Assembly (NCBI RefSeq): GCF_902167145.1
Contig: NC_050097.1
Span: 38,610,095-38,674,094 of the forward strand
Direction: 5' to 3'
DNA from: Zea mays
Lineage: Eukaryota > Streptophyta > Magnoliopsida > Poales > Poaceae
Length of the DNA stretch: 64,000 bases
The position numbers and the translations under genes are program-made. Of the stretch, positions 32,714 through 45,246 are shown piece after piece; the first letter of the stretch is position 1; each line of letters starts with the position of its first letter. The notes beneath the pieces are model-generated. The model was not told where the DNA came from, made no database searches, and saw nothing but the letters and a program-made list of their open reading frames with translations.

Positions 32714-32725
32714 GCTCTGATACCA
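32714..32725 (-). promoter_or_regulatory. Primer binding site of the Copia element
   Basis: On minus, TGGTATCAGAGC lies two bases inside the 5' LTR. It is the complement of the 3' end of plant initiator tRNA-Met, the standard Copia primer. Confidence 0.93.
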
Positions 32726-32727
32726 AT

Positions 32728-34057
32728 TGAAAGTCGCCTAGAGGGGGGGGGTGAATAGGGTGAAACTGAAATTCTCAAAAATAATCACAACTACAAGCCG
32801 GGTTAGCGTTAGAAATATAAACGAGTCCGCGAGAGAGGGAGCAAAACAAATCGCAAGCAAATGAAGAGTGTGACACGCGGATTTGTTTTACCGAGGTTCG
32901 GTTCTTGCAAACCTACTCCCCGTTGAGGAGGCCACAAAGGCCGGGTCTCTTTCAACCCTTCCCTCTCTCAATCGGTCCCTCGGACCGAGTGAGCTTCTCT
33001 TCTCAAATCACTTGGGAATCAAACTTCCCGCAAGGGCCACCACACAATTGGTGCCTATTGCCTCAATTACAAGGAGTGTTTGATCACAAGAAAGAATCAA
33101 GAAAGAAGGAAGCAATCCAAGCGCAAGAGCTCGAAAGAACACAAGCAAATCACTCTCTCTAGTCACTATGGCGTTGTGTGGAATTTGGAGAGGATTTGAT
33201 CTCTTTGGTGTGTCTAGAATTGAATGCTAGAGCTCTTGTAGTAGTTAGGAAGTGGAAAACTTGGATGCAATGAATGGTGGGGTGGTTGGGGTATTTATAG
33301 CCCCAACCACCAACTTGACCGTTGGTGGAGGCCGTCTGTTTGATGGCGCACCGGACAGTCCGGTGCACACCGGACAGTCCGGTGCCCCCGCCACGTCACC
33401 AGTGCCGTTGGAAAATGACCGTTGGAGTTCTGTCTTCTGGGCCCGCCTTGATGTCCGGTGGCGCACCGGACATGCACTGTAGAGTGTCCGGTGCGCCTGC
33501 ATGGGCGTGCCTGACCTCTGCGCGCGCTGGCGCGCAATAAATGCGCTGCAGGTAGCCGTTGGCGCCTGAAGTAGCCGTTGCTCCGCAGATGCACCGGACA
33601 GTCCGGTGTACACCGGACAGTCCGGTGAATTATAGCGGAGCGGCTGGAGTGAAAACCCGAGGCTGGCGAGTTCCTGAGGTCGTCCTTCCATGGAGCACCG
33701 GACATGTCCGGTGCACACCGGACAGTCCGGTGAATTATAGCGCGAGTGCCTCTGGAAATTCCCGAAGGTGACGAGTTTGAAACCTGAGTCATCTGGTGCA
33801 CCGGACATGTCCGGTGGTGCACCGGACACTGTCCGGTGGCACACCGGACAGTCCGGTGCGCCAGACCAGAGGAGCCTTCGGTTGCTCCTTTGCATTTTTG
33901 TTGAACCCAACACTTGGTCTTTTTATTGGCTAAGTGTGAACCTTTGACACCTGTATAACTTATACACTAGAGCAAACTAGTTAGTCCAAAGATTTATGTT
34001 GGGTAATTCAACCACCAAAATTATTTAGGAACTAGGTGTAAGCCTAATTCCCTTTCA
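32728..34057 (-). repeat. 5' LTR of the Copia element
   Basis: This LTR drives minus-strand transcription. The TATA-like box on minus lies at about 33292-33301, and the palindrome cluster covers about 33345-33860. It ends CCCTTTCA before GTCGC. Confidence 0.93.
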
Positions 34058-34782
34058 GTCGCCATAAAATTCTAGCTCACATGTTACTCTCTCCTAAATT
34101 TTGTGATTCTGTATTACCGGTCGAAGGAATTAGGTTAAGAATACCAGTGGGCAAGGATAAACTAATGATGAAAAAACCATAGGACGAATGCTATGCCGAA
34201 CTCAAACAAGACTAACTAAGTTTTTCTTTCAAAGTTGCAGCTGCCTGCATTAGAATAGTAACCTATGAAATATTTACGCCTAAATTGAAATGGAATCTTA
34301 ATTGCTTGTAGTATAAACAAATCTGATAGTTATGGCATCTGTGATACCTGAGTATCCATCAAATGGAACCTTATGATTCATGTCATGCCAAACCACCATT
34401 ATATACAATCATCAGAACATATACACTGTTCTAGTAGAATAAGTTGAGATTAGTGTACCCTAAAATCTTAATGCATCTTGCTTGTAGCAGCTTCTTTTGC
34501 TTTTTCGTCCTGGGAAAGAAATTAGTATGGCATTGATATAGACACTTGGACCAACTGTCTACAAAACAAATATTAGTTCAAGGACGTGTGCTTCCAATAA
34601 TTTGTAGTTTTTTTCTTTTTTAACTTACTATTGCTTTTCCTCGGGTCTTGTCTGTTTTTCTTACCACTTCAGGATTCACACAGCTAACAACATGTCCAAA
34701 TGAAACCTGATAAGCGAGCATCCAAATTTAATTGTTGGCGGTACCTTGGCTTTCGCCTGAACTTTGTTTTTTCCTCTTGCAG

Positions 34783-35002
34783 GGCAAAATCAGCCCGCGC
34801 AACTATTAGAGAGGGTTCTGTTGAAAATGCAATGTCTATGGGACCTGGTAAAATGGATCTTAAATATAGCTGAAGAGACGTGCAACATGATCTTTGTGCT
34901 CATTTAAGAATGTTGGGCCGTGAGGAATGCAGGTGGGAGTTTAGGAACTGGAGTATACATGAAGATGAAGCAAATAATTATTGGCTAGAAATCCGACATC
35001 AG
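34783..35002 (+). pseudogene. Unidentified exon-like block with one in-frame stop, unit B
   Basis: This is the unit B copy of the block at 5729-5948, with the same acceptor, donor and TGA and a single coding change (GGT to GAT) near the stop. Confidence 0.45.
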
Positions 35003-37705
35003 GTAACGGTCCGTGGACATTAATATACACATCTATCTTGTTCCAAACTTTTTTTGTTGCTATCAAGTTAACATGGGGCCAGTCAGAAACTGGGCACATA
35101 ATTGCTTTTTATCTTCACACCACCTCCTCACGGTGCCATCTAGCTCCTGAAATGCAGAAAGAAGAAGCTCAAGGAGTTCAAACGCTAGCTGCTTCAAACA
35201 AACTAGGGACTATACTGTACAGAGGAAAAACCCAAATAGAAATGTAAGCTGGTGATCAAATTACTGATGATGCTCTTCTTTTATTTCCTATTGTTTCTCA
35301 AATGCAAGTTGCTTACTACGTTCCATAGAAACAATTCAGACAACAAATTGTACAGCCGTAGTGTTATGAAAACATACGATAAATGGACACCAAAGCAAAA
35401 TTTTGCAATAAATCTCCCCACGTAATTATCATGTGGTCCATGTGAATTCATACTCCTATCTGTTACTTCCTCCATTCCAAATTATAAAACAATTTTAGTT
35501 TTCTAGAACCGTGAAGGAACTCCATGTATGCAACCTGGGTCAAATAATCTATTATAGGATAGCTGGTTTAGTTGGTCACCGAGGATCTGCTCTTGCATGA
35601 CTGAGAATCTGATGCCGCCAAATGGGAGGGAGGGCTTTGGTGCTTAGGTAATAACGACTATACAAAATATGAAATTTGTAGTGTCTACTGCAAGAGAAAC
35701 TTGAGGGGCTACCAATACAGGTCCAGCTTCCACCATATTCAAACCCACACACTAGGGAACTCCATAAAAAGTAAATTAATAGACAATGTGGTCTCCAAGA
35801 ATACTTACCTGAAGAAAGAATTAGATATCCTAAGCACATTCTACTTTCATAATCCTTTCAACCAACCAGACTCAGCAAAAAGGCGATGCAGAGGGAAGGG
35901 AGCTCTACAGGAAGGGGAATGAGGAGGGGGTGACGTGAGAGCCGATAGGGACAAAACCGTGGAGGTGGAACATTGCAACATATGAGATGTTCATCATCAT
36001 ATAGCATCGACAACATATATCCGTTCAATAGGTCCTTAAGACAGCTTCAACAAAGAGATGTGGTAGGTAACAGGTAATGAGGGTGCATCAAATCCTAGAT
36101 AAACCTCACAATCAACCCTAAGTATTTGTGCAACAGAGCATCTTTCCTCAAGTAAATTTCATTGACATAATATTACTTTCTAACAAAACAACCATATGCT
36201 GATTATAACACCAGTCTTTAGTACTACAGGGTTGCTACACATACCGGAAAAAGGGGAGATAAGGATTCCAAAACACCCGGAGGAAACATGTATATGGGGC
36301 CATATCCAATCAAGAAATACGAACAAACGTGGCATCACAAAGAAATTTTCTCTAGTAAGCAAGTAGGTACCATTATAACTTCGATGATCAGAGTAACTTC
36401 CATTTAGTTGACTTCTTGAACCAACCCATTTTCCATTAGATCTCCTATTTTCGTTGTACTCATCATTGTCATCCTGCAAAATGATGATCAATGAACACAT
36501 AGTGAAATTCAAAGAGAATAACATTTTTCCAAAAATAAGGATCACTGCCATCCTGTAAGGGTATCCATTTCGTTGAGGATCATTGTCATCCTGTAAGGGT
36601 ATCCATTTCATTGAGGATCTATTCCTTAAAAAATACTCACGATGAAGCCTACAGGTCAAGTAAAATATGTTAGAATATATTTAGTAGTTTAGATATATAT
36701 AAGAATATGTACATGTGTAGATGTACGATTGACAAAATGGTCTGACAGCATAATTTAATTGTTAACCCAAGTGGGATTGAGGAGGGCCTTCAAAGGTTTG
36801 TAGGAACAAATGTTTCACTAGAAAATGGGAACACACACTAAGAGCATCTTTTGCCTCATTTTCATAGCTATCACTTACTAATGATGCATTTCATGTCCTA
36901 CAGTCTGCGTGAAGGTGGTGTGCCACCAAGGTTTCTGATTATAGATGATGGTTGGCAAGAAACAGTTGACGAAATCAAGGAAGTGGATGAAGCCCTCCGT
37001 GCGCAGACTGTGTTAGTGTTCCATCCTTTGGTAATCCATAAAAGTGTGCATAGCGCCAGTTCCTGATTCATACTGTAATTATGCCAGATTTGCGCAGAGG
37101 CTGGCTGATCTGAAGGAGAATCATAAGTTCAGGGGGGAAACCTGCAAGAATCTTGAGGACCTTGTTAAAACGATAAAAGAAAAACATGGAGTCAAGTAAT
37201 TTTTTTTTCAGAATACTTGTTCTATGATGACTGAATCTTTATATTTTTTTGATGGTTAAGATGCAATGTGCAAAACTATAGGTGCGTCTACATGTGGCAT
37301 GCTTTACTTGGATATTGGGGAGGCACCTTAGCAACATCCAAAGTGATGAAGAAGTATAATCCAAAGCTTGTTTATCCAGTCCAATCGCGGGGTAATGTTG
37401 CGAATCTGAGGGATATTGCCATGGATAGCTTGGAGAAATTTGGAGTGGGTATCGTTGATCCTGACAAGATATATGAGTTCTACAATGATCAGCGCAGCTA
37501 CCTTCCTAGTGTGGGTGTGGATGGCGTGAAGGTTGATGTTCAGAACGTGTTGGAAACTCTTGGACGCGGATTTGGTGGTCGTGTTGCAGTAACTCGAAAG
37601 TACCAGCAGGCTCTTGAGAAATCAATTGCCCAGAACTTCAAAACAAACAACCTAATCTGCTGCATGAGTCACAATTCAGACAGCATCTTTAGGTAGCATA
37701 TTTCT

Positions 37706-39025
37706 TAGACTTGCTAAATGGGAAATTCTTTGCCAGCCAAAAGAAGTAGGGGGTTTGGGTATTCAGAATATAGACGTCCAGAACAAGTGTCTGCTTAGTA
37801 AATGGTTGTTTAAATTGTTGAATGGGGATGGTTTGTGGCAAACTTTGCTTAGAAAAAAATATCTGAGTAGATACACGCTCACAAAAGTAACCTCAAAACC
37901 AGGTGACTCCCATTTCTGGGCAGGTTTGATGAAAGTGAAGGACACCTTCCTAAATTTAGGTTCTTTTATCTTGAAAAACGGGACTCAGATTAGGTTTTGG
38001 GAGGACCGCTGGTTGGGGTTGCAACCTTTAATGACCCAATATCCATCGTTGTATAATATAGCGCGCAAAAAGAGTGCTGCTGTAGCGTCGGTTTTCGAAA
38101 CGGTTCCGCTTAATGTTTCTTTTCAAAGAGCATTGGTGGGTGAAAACCTGAGGTTATGGCATCTGTTGGTTCTCAGAGTAGCTCAGGTTGAGCTATGTGG
38201 GGAAAATGATATGTTCAAATGGGATTTATCTGTGACGGGTCTTTTCTCGGTCAGGTCAATATATAGAGCACTCCTTAACAATAATCATGTGACTTATAAT
38301 AAGACTCTATGGTCTTTGAAGGTACCTTTGAAGATAAAAATATTTATGTGGTATTTAATTAGAGGGGTGGTTTTAACAAAAGATAATCTTCTGAGGCGTA
38401 ATTGGCATGGTGATAGAAAGTGTGCCTTTTGTCACTCGGATGAATCGATTCAACACTTGTTTTTTGCTTGTCACTATGCTCAGTTCATATGGAGGTTAGT
38501 TTTTTGGAGTTTGGGTTTCAATCAACCGAGATCAGTTAGACACGCTTTTGGGAATTGACTTTTTGGGATGCCTTCGAAAACTAAACATTTGATTATTTCA
38601 GGTGTTGCTGCTATATGCTGGGCTATCTGGATAAGTAGGAATGATTTAGTTTTTGACAAAAAACCCATGTTAACATACTTGCAGGTACTCTTTAGGGCGA
38701 CGCATTGGTTTAGGACGTGGGCTGTTCTTCATAAACAAGAAGAGGGTATCCAAATAAAGGAAGCTTGTCGACGGTTAGAGTGCACGGCTCTACAGATTTT
38801 TGCTCAACATGGATGGAGGTTTACAAATCGAATTGCTTCGTAGTTTTGTCTATGGATTGTGTGTCTTTTTCTGGTTATCAAACCGTGGTCTTCTATGGTG
38901 TGTTTCGGGAGGTCTGTCCCTCCATATGTGGCTAGTCGTGTGACTACTTCATGTAAAAACTTTTGGTGTATTGGCTAATCCTCCAAACGAGGAGAAGCTG
39001 GACTAGTATCCATTATCTAAAAAAA
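37706..39025 (+). mobile_element. 5'-truncated LINE in GH36 intron, copy 3
   Basis: The same 14-bp target duplication flanks it (37692-37705 and 39026-39039). The frame is open from LAKWEILC through the 5 bases missing from copy 2 (37861-37866). A TGG-to-TGA change at about 38556 then stops it, while copy 2 keeps Trp there. Each copy therefore died differently, at least in detail, after duplication. Confidence 0.9.
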
Positions 39026-39698
39026 GGTAGCATATTTCTAGCTGTGGAAAATATGAGTGTAGATAGAATCTGATATAATTCTTGGTTGTTTTCTAGTGCC
39101 TTGAAGAGTGCAGTTGCTAGAGCCTCAGAAGATTTCATGCCTCGGGAACCAACACTGCAAACTCTGCACATTGCGTCTGTGGCATTCAATAGCCTATTGT
39201 TGGGAGAAATCTTCATACCTGACTGGGATATGTTCCATGTGAGATTTCGACATCTCGGGCAGTATGTTTAGGCTCACTTCTATACTTCAGTAGCAGCTAA
39301 TTTTCGTTTTCCTTGTGAAGAGCAAGCATGAATCAGCGGAATTCCACGGAGCAGCTAGAGCCCTGAGTGGAGGTGGTGTTTATGTCAGGTAGTTTTGTGT
39401 AGACCATTTACTTAATATATCTTCTATTTATGGTCTTGTGGTTGATTACTTTTAACCCAAGCACAGGAATTGACCATGCATGTAAATTTGTTGTGATACG
39501 CAGTGACAAACCTGGGGTGCATGATTTCAGTGTTCTAAAAAAGCTTGTTCTACCAGATGGTTCGATTCTAAGAGCAAGGTATGCTGGTCGTCCTACACGC
39601 GATTGTCTGTTCACTGACCCAGTCATGGATGGCAAAAGGTATGAGCACGAATATAGATTTACATTTTCTTTTGCTACTAAGTTGTTCCTTATAGCATA

Positions 39699-39778
39699 CT
39701 CCCTCCGTTTCGTTTTAGTTGTCGCTGGATAGTGCAAAATTAAACTATTCAGCGACAACTAAAAAGAAACGGAGGGAG
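39699..39778. mobile_element. Short palindromic Stowaway-like MITE in GH36 intron, copy 3
   Basis: This is identical in arrangement to the element at 10644-10723 and lies within intron 39639-39803. Confidence 0.75.
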
Positions 39779-40596
39779 TGCTAATTTGTGAATTCTTCTG
39801 CAGTCTGATGAAGATATGGAACTTGAACAATTTCACTGGTGTCATTGGAGTGTTCAATTGTCAGGGAGCTGGACAGTGGGTTTGGCCAGTTAAACAAACT
39901 GCTTATGTTCCTACCAACATAAACATAACTGGTCAGCTCTCACCGTCCGACGTAGAATCTCTCGAGGAGATAGCTGGTGATGACTGGAATGGGGAGACTG
40001 CAGTATATGCTTTCGGTTCATGTAAATATTGTTGGCTGACTGTTTCTTTCTAACAATCCCATCGTACCACTATACTATCAGTGACTGATTAGCCATCTGT
40101 TTTGTCTCCCAGGTTCTCTTTCAAGGCTTCAGAAACACCAAAGTTTGGAGGTGTCACTGTCTACTATGACATGTGAGATCTACAGCATTTCACCAATAAA
40201 GGTCAGAACTTCAGATTACTTTCCACTCCCTCCCTTCTTACATGTATTCCACATTGTAAATATTAAGTTTTTACAGACATTCTTTGCTTCTTGCACCAGA
40301 TTTTCAGCGAAGTCGTCCAGTTTGCGCCTCTTGGACTGATCGACATGTTCAACTCCGGTGGTGCACTTGACAATATTTCAAGCGTTGCAGATTCTTCAGC
40401 TACGACAGTTCATATAAGATGCCGAGGACCAGGGCGGTTTGGGGCGTATTCAGACACCAGGCCAGAGCTTTGCAGAGTTGATGAACACGAAGTGGAGTTC
40501 ACTCTTGCAGAGGATGGCCTCCTGACCTTTTACCTTCCCCCTTCTTCCTCCCAGGACAACCTGAGACACGTTGAGATTGTCTACAAAGCATCATGA

Positions 40597-42227
40597 ACGA
40601 CATTTACCCTTATGATTCTTACGCTCCAGCATGCAATTTCTGGCGTGCTCTTCAGTAACCACCACACATGCACATTGACATGATGTAACAAAGAACCCAT
40701 TTTGTTGGATTTGACTGTGTATGCTGTGCTGCAAATACCTGTTTTATACGATTGTTCTGCACCTGGACTGCTATAATTTGATTGAGATGGTATAGTTTTT
40801 TTAGATAAAAGATGGACATGGTATTTGAATTATTGAGATCCATTTTTAACCTGATGCCTTACTAAATACTGTCAGGCTGCCCCAACGTGAACTTGTCAAA
40901 CCTTTTGGAGTCTGATTAAATTGATAGAAAAGAACATCTTAGTCAAACCTTTTGAAGTCTGATTAAATTGATAGAAAAGAACACCGAGATTTATGTCTCA
41001 AATAAGCAAATGCTATAAGAATATGCCTTTCATATGTACGTCTATATAATACTAGTGGTGAGTTAGGAACAGGATGAGGATCTCCTGTCAAAAGCCCAAA
41101 ATCTTACCAGCCAAATATCGAAGGGACAAATTTAATATCGTCTACGGTGTCAATAAGTTAAGATTAGCTTATCTCCTTTTGAAACTCTAAAAACAGTGCA
41201 GAGAACAATAAAGCTACCCAACTTCCAAACGCCAAAGGACCAGAATTAAATTTATCAGAATTGGCAGGGGCCGCGCGAACGCGTACCCCCTCTACCACAA
41301 ATTATGACGTCCACTCTCCCACTTGGGGAGATGGTAAGCCAGCGCACCCGCCATGTGCAATGCAGGCCACTGACCTAGGCCACTGGGCTTCTTGATCCCT
41401 AGTCGACCCCGTCCAGGTAAGTATGGAGCAATGGAGCACGGAGCGCTCATCTTATAGCGCGAGCTCGTGGCGCGTCTGCCTTCGCCTGGCGAGGTGGTGC
41501 TAAATCCTGAGACCGAACGAAACGCGTTCTGCACTTGTGCGCGCTGCTGCTTGAGTTCTCGTGGGCCACTGCTTGTAGTCCATGGACCTTTAACCTCGAG
41601 CCCAACATATTTTCCTTTTCCGTGTTTGGAAACAACCGGACTGCGAGCTGCAATGGACTGGACCCGGTTAGGCGTGAAATTAGAGCCTTTTGAGAGTGCA
41701 ATTATTATCCGTGCCCTATAACAATGTTTTACTGTTCTTCAACAGCTTCAAATCCGAAGTTCATCCCTTAGTTTTTTCTTTTCTATTTTATTAAAAAAAA
41801 TCAAACAAGTTCGCCACTGCTATGTATGTTTCATGTGATCATTAGGTTGTATAGTGAACTCTCTAGTAATCGGGGCCAGGCTAAAAAAAAGGCAGCATAG
41901 TACCAGGGATTAACAAGGACGCATGTTGCCAAAAAAAGAAAAAGAAATCGCAGATCACTACTACATCTCATCACAGTCCGTGTCGTTACACAGGAAATAC
42001 ATGTAGTGCTCCTCAAGCGAGGCAGTGCATCTTGCTCTCTTGTTAGATGAGAGCTGGACTCCCTAAACCTCTGGACACGCAGTTTGTTGTAGGCTTCCAT
42101 GTTGAGATCCGAGGCCAGGAAGAGCTCGCCTCCACCTCGGCGACGCGTTCGGCCGAGGAGGAACGGCCTAGCAGCATCTTCTCTGCTGAAGTCGTCCTTG
42201 ACGACGTGTGCTCCTTTTCGAGCCTCT
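40597..42227. other. Intergenic DNA downstream of GH36 copy 3
   Basis: This is the unit C counterpart of 211-1839, with the tandem repeat at 40895-40984 and a GC-rich stretch at about 41270-41715. No gene is supported. Confidence 0.6.
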
Positions 42228-43288
42228 TCATGAAGGATCTGATGACACCTGAATATGGTGGACTATGACCTCAACGTTCTCGTCCTTAACAAAAGCTAGG
42301 TCGCCTACCCCAGTAGCTAAAGGCACTCATGATTCTTGTAACCTATGAAATAGCTGTAGTGCTAATAGGTAACAACGGCTTACCCGAGTAAGGCCCTGTT
42401 CGTCTTGTGCCAATCTATAAGGATTGAGGGGGATTAAATCCTCTACAAGTCAAAATCCTCTCCAATTCTTTCCAATCCCCCTCAATCACTATGGTTTTGG
42501 GATCAAACGAACATGGCCTAAGGGCCTCAATTTCCCGTCTTAGCCAGGTTTGAAGCCAAATTTTCTTCCGGAGATATCTTTGTTGCTCCCAGTATTGCTG
42601 CACACCATAAATGTTGCTTGTGGTCTCTAGTTAATTCAGCAAGCATAAGTCTTACATAACAAGTGAGGCACATAGAATTCTGATGTAGCATACAGAAAGG
42701 TGAAAGGGGGAAAACAGATTGGCATAATACCTTTTATGTTATAGAATTATGACACCAACTCGTGTGCATCTGAAAGACGCCTGCACCAGGAGGAAAGGGG
42801 GATTAGTATACTTCTTCACATATGCAATAATAAGTTATAAGTTTGTGCATGCAGATAGCCTCCATCCAGCAACCAAATGAATGGTTGCTTGTGGATATGG
42901 GCTACAGGGTGCACATGTAATCACTGAAAGCAGCCGTTTCTCTCTACTCTGCTTTTTTGGTTGGTATACCAAAGTTACTTCTGCTATTGCCCAGTGAAGA
43001 TTTTCTATTTATTTAATGAGCACAAGAGACATACAGAAGATTACCTTTTTAGTTAAAGTTCATGTAAATGCTTTCTTTTTCTAGAAGAATAGAGTCAGTC
43101 TCTTTGCAGGCTACTGGTTATGAAGGATAGCCTTTGCCTTGTTCATTTACTGAATACTCACAATCATGCATAACTAGAGGGAGAGAAAAAACAAGAGAGG
43201 ACAGGTACCTCTTCCTAGGTTCCTGATTTATGTACCACCGCTCAAATGATTCGCCATCAAAAGCGTGTATGACGGATAGATTCTCAGT
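42228..43288 (-). pseudogene. Unidentified minus-strand gene remnant, unit C
   Basis: This is the unit C copy of the same remnant, with the C-terminal block at 42228-42316 and the upstream block at 43209-43288. The splice signals and the MITE are retained, and the family is not recognised. Confidence 0.48.
42392..42518. mobile_element. Tourist-type MITE, unit C
   Basis: This is the unit C copy of the same MITE at the same relative place, with both TAA flanks. Confidence 0.8.
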
Positions 43289-43807
43289 CTGCAAAACGCA
43301 AGAAGGTTACATCAGGTCAGGACTTCAGCCCTAAGTCTGAGGCGAAAACAGATGGTCAAATCACTCGACCAACTACTGGTAAAGAATTAAGGGTACCTAG
43401 ACTTAAGCAACAAATGGCAAAGGTGTTCACTTCACTCGACCAACTACTAATGAAGAATTAAGGTTACCTAGACTTTAGCAACAAATGGCAAAGGTGAAAC
43501 TAACACATCCCAAATTTGTAGTTATTGTTCACAACTCAGAATGTTAATTGACAACTTCTCCATTCTAATAAAATGACACCGGATTTTCAGAGGGTACTGG
43601 AACAATTTGCATTTCCACATGCTCTTAGTAATTGAACCATAGTTCATTCAAAAGAAATATCAATAATTGAACCACTTACATAGAGACCCACACGGTTTGA
43701 CAAAGCATGCGCTTCGGGATGATAATAAAGCTGCTCAGAGTGAATATAAACTAGTGTTTGACGCGCGCCCTGCGCGCGCTGTTTTGTTAGCATCGTATCA
43801 AAATGTA

Positions 43808-43965
43808 CTCGCTCTGTCCCCTCCTCTATTCAAATATAATGTTTGTTTTAGCCTTTTGTTTTTATCTATATTCAAATGATTGATAATTGATAATGAATCT
43901 AGACACATATATAAAACATGAATCCATTAACATCCTAAAACGAATACTATTTTAGGACGGGAGAG
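43808..43965. mobile_element. Degenerate Stowaway-like MITE, unit C
   Basis: This is the unit C copy of the same TA-flanked element. Confidence 0.62.
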
Positions 43966-44190
43966 TATATATATAAAAGAAGGATGGTATATACAGCAGT
44001 AAATACAACAATGACATTTCTTTTCTTTTTTTTTACAAACAACCCGAAGATATGATTATATATATATTTTTGTCCCAGTTCGAAGTTGTACATCATCTAA
44101 AATATATAAGTTGTAATGATCTGTTATCTTCATGAACCAGGCAACCCTTGTATCTGTACACATGAAAATACACCACTGCGTCAAATGATA

Positions 44191-44408
44191 CTCCCTCCGT
44201 TCTTAAATATGATGCCGTTGATTTTTTTAAACTTTGATCTCTCGTCTTTTTCAAAGTATTTATTCGAAAATGTAAATTTTCAAGTAATGTCCAAACAACG
44301 ATAAAACAAATCATAACAAAATAAATGATAATTTACAATTTTTTAATAAAACAACTGGTTAAAGTTTTTTTAAAAAAGTCAATGGTGTCATATATTTAAG
44401 AACGGAGG
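44191..44408. mobile_element. Stowaway-type MITE, unit C
   Basis: This is the unit C copy. It lies inside the more diverged right part of unit C. Confidence 0.8.
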
Positions 44409-44416
44409 TAGGACTA

Positions 44417-44997
44417 TGTTGGAAACCAAAAAGGGCCTCGCGGACGGTCCGGCCCTGAGGCCGGACGGTCCGCGGTCCGGACTGTCCGCGGTGGTGGCGC
44501 TGACGGTCCGCGCGTGCGTAGAGACAGTTATGGTTCCTAGTTTCTCGTGATATTTGTTACCTAAAACCGCGGGATTAACTCGGAAAACCGTTTGAAGCGG
44601 ATCCAGACCTCCCCTTTATATAGATGAAGGGCTACGACCGATTGAAACCCCCCAACAATCGATCAAATCAAGTCTATTTCTCGTTTTTACCTTACACATT
44701 AGGAGTAGTTCTAGTTTAGCCCTAATTTAGTATTCCAATCCTCAAATTCTCCGCTTCTCTTCGACTCTACGTCGATTAGAGGAGTCTAGGTCGGTCTATC
44801 GAGCCTAGACAACACCTAGGATCTATCCTCCCTGACGGGGTCCCTCCCGGGAGAGAGATCCAGGCGCCGCCGGCGACCTTCGCCGCCCCTGCGCACACGC
44901 GGACCGTCCGACCTATAGGCGCGGACCGTCCGACCGTCAGGCAGGGAGCCCAAGACCCTGTACTAGGTCGCGGACCTTCCGGCCCCTGACCGCGGAC
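44417..44997. mobile_element. Solo LTR, truncated at its right end, unit C
   Basis: The left terminus TGTTGGAAACC is intact. The LTR breaks off at CGCGGAC (44991-44997), where it joins mid-unit DNA. It carries about a dozen substitutions against the unit A and B copies. Confidence 0.82.
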
Positions 44998-45182
44998 AAG
45001 AGACATACAGAATATTATCTTTTTAGTTAAAGTTCATGTAAATTCTTTCTTTTTTCTAGAAGAATAGAGTCAGTCTCTTTGCAGGCTATTGGTTACGAAG
45101 GATAGCCTTTGCCTTGTTCATTTACTGAATACTCACAATCATGCCTAACTAGAGGGAGAGAAAAACAAGAGAGGACAGGTAC

Positions 45183-45246
45183 CTCTTCCTAGGTTCCTGA
45201 TTTATGTACCACCGCTCAAATGATTCGCCATCAAAAGCGTGTATGA
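45183..45246 (-). pseudogene. Truncated exon of the unidentified minus-strand gene, unit D
   Basis: The GTAC donor side and most of the 80-bp exon-like block are present. Its 5' end and the TTTTGCAG acceptor are removed by a deletion of a little over 100 bp relative to unit A. No downstream exon can exist in this unit because the unit starts at the equivalent of 2636. Confidence 0.5.

Larger units (their letters stand above)
16342..34057 (-). mobile_element. Sirevirus-type Copia LTR retrotransposon (Opie/Ji-like), nested host element
   Basis: The element is flanked by a perfect 5-bp target duplication GTCGC (16337-16341 and 34058-34062). Units A and D show the uninterrupted site. The LTRs are 1331 and 1330 bp with TG..CA ends, and the genes are on the minus strand. 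PBS, gag, pol and PPT are all in place. Large palindrome-rich LTRs, a long gag and several internal GGGGGAG motifs fit the Sirevirus lineage. Opie/Ji-like is a recollection, not a search result. Gag is split by the element at 23575-31825. Without that insert the element is about 9.5 kb. Confidence 0.93.
11332..40386. repeat. Tandem segmental duplication, unit B (with 17.7-kb retrotransposon insertion)
   Basis: This unit has the same order as unit A but contains the Copia nest at 16342-34057. Removing that element and one copy of its 5-bp target duplication brings the length back to about 11.33 kb. Unit C begins at 40387 with the same bases as positions 1 and 11332. Confidence 0.95.
36904..40596 (+). 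pseudogene. 5'-truncated SIP1-like GH36 alpha-galactosidase/galactosyltransferase gene, copy 3
   Basis: The nine exons are 36904-37011, 37088-37195, 37282-37692, 39097-39238, 39321-39388, 39504-39638, 39804-40021, 40113-40201 and 40300-40596. All junctions keep GT-AG and the same phases as copy 2. It carries YNDQRSYLPS and LICCMSHNSDSIF, where copy 2 has changes, so this copy looks the less altered. As in copy 2, the N-terminal exons are absent from the upstream 2 kb and no start codon is identifiable. Confidence 0.85.
40387..44997. repeat. Tandem segmental duplication, unit C (truncated)
   Basis: The gene tail, minus-strand gene remnant, MITEs and the first part of the solo LTR repeat unit B at offsets of 29054-29055. 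The match is nearly perfect to about 44030. The next kilobase shows about 13 substitutions. At 44997 the unit stops inside the solo LTR and joins DNA from mid-unit. Confidence 0.93.
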
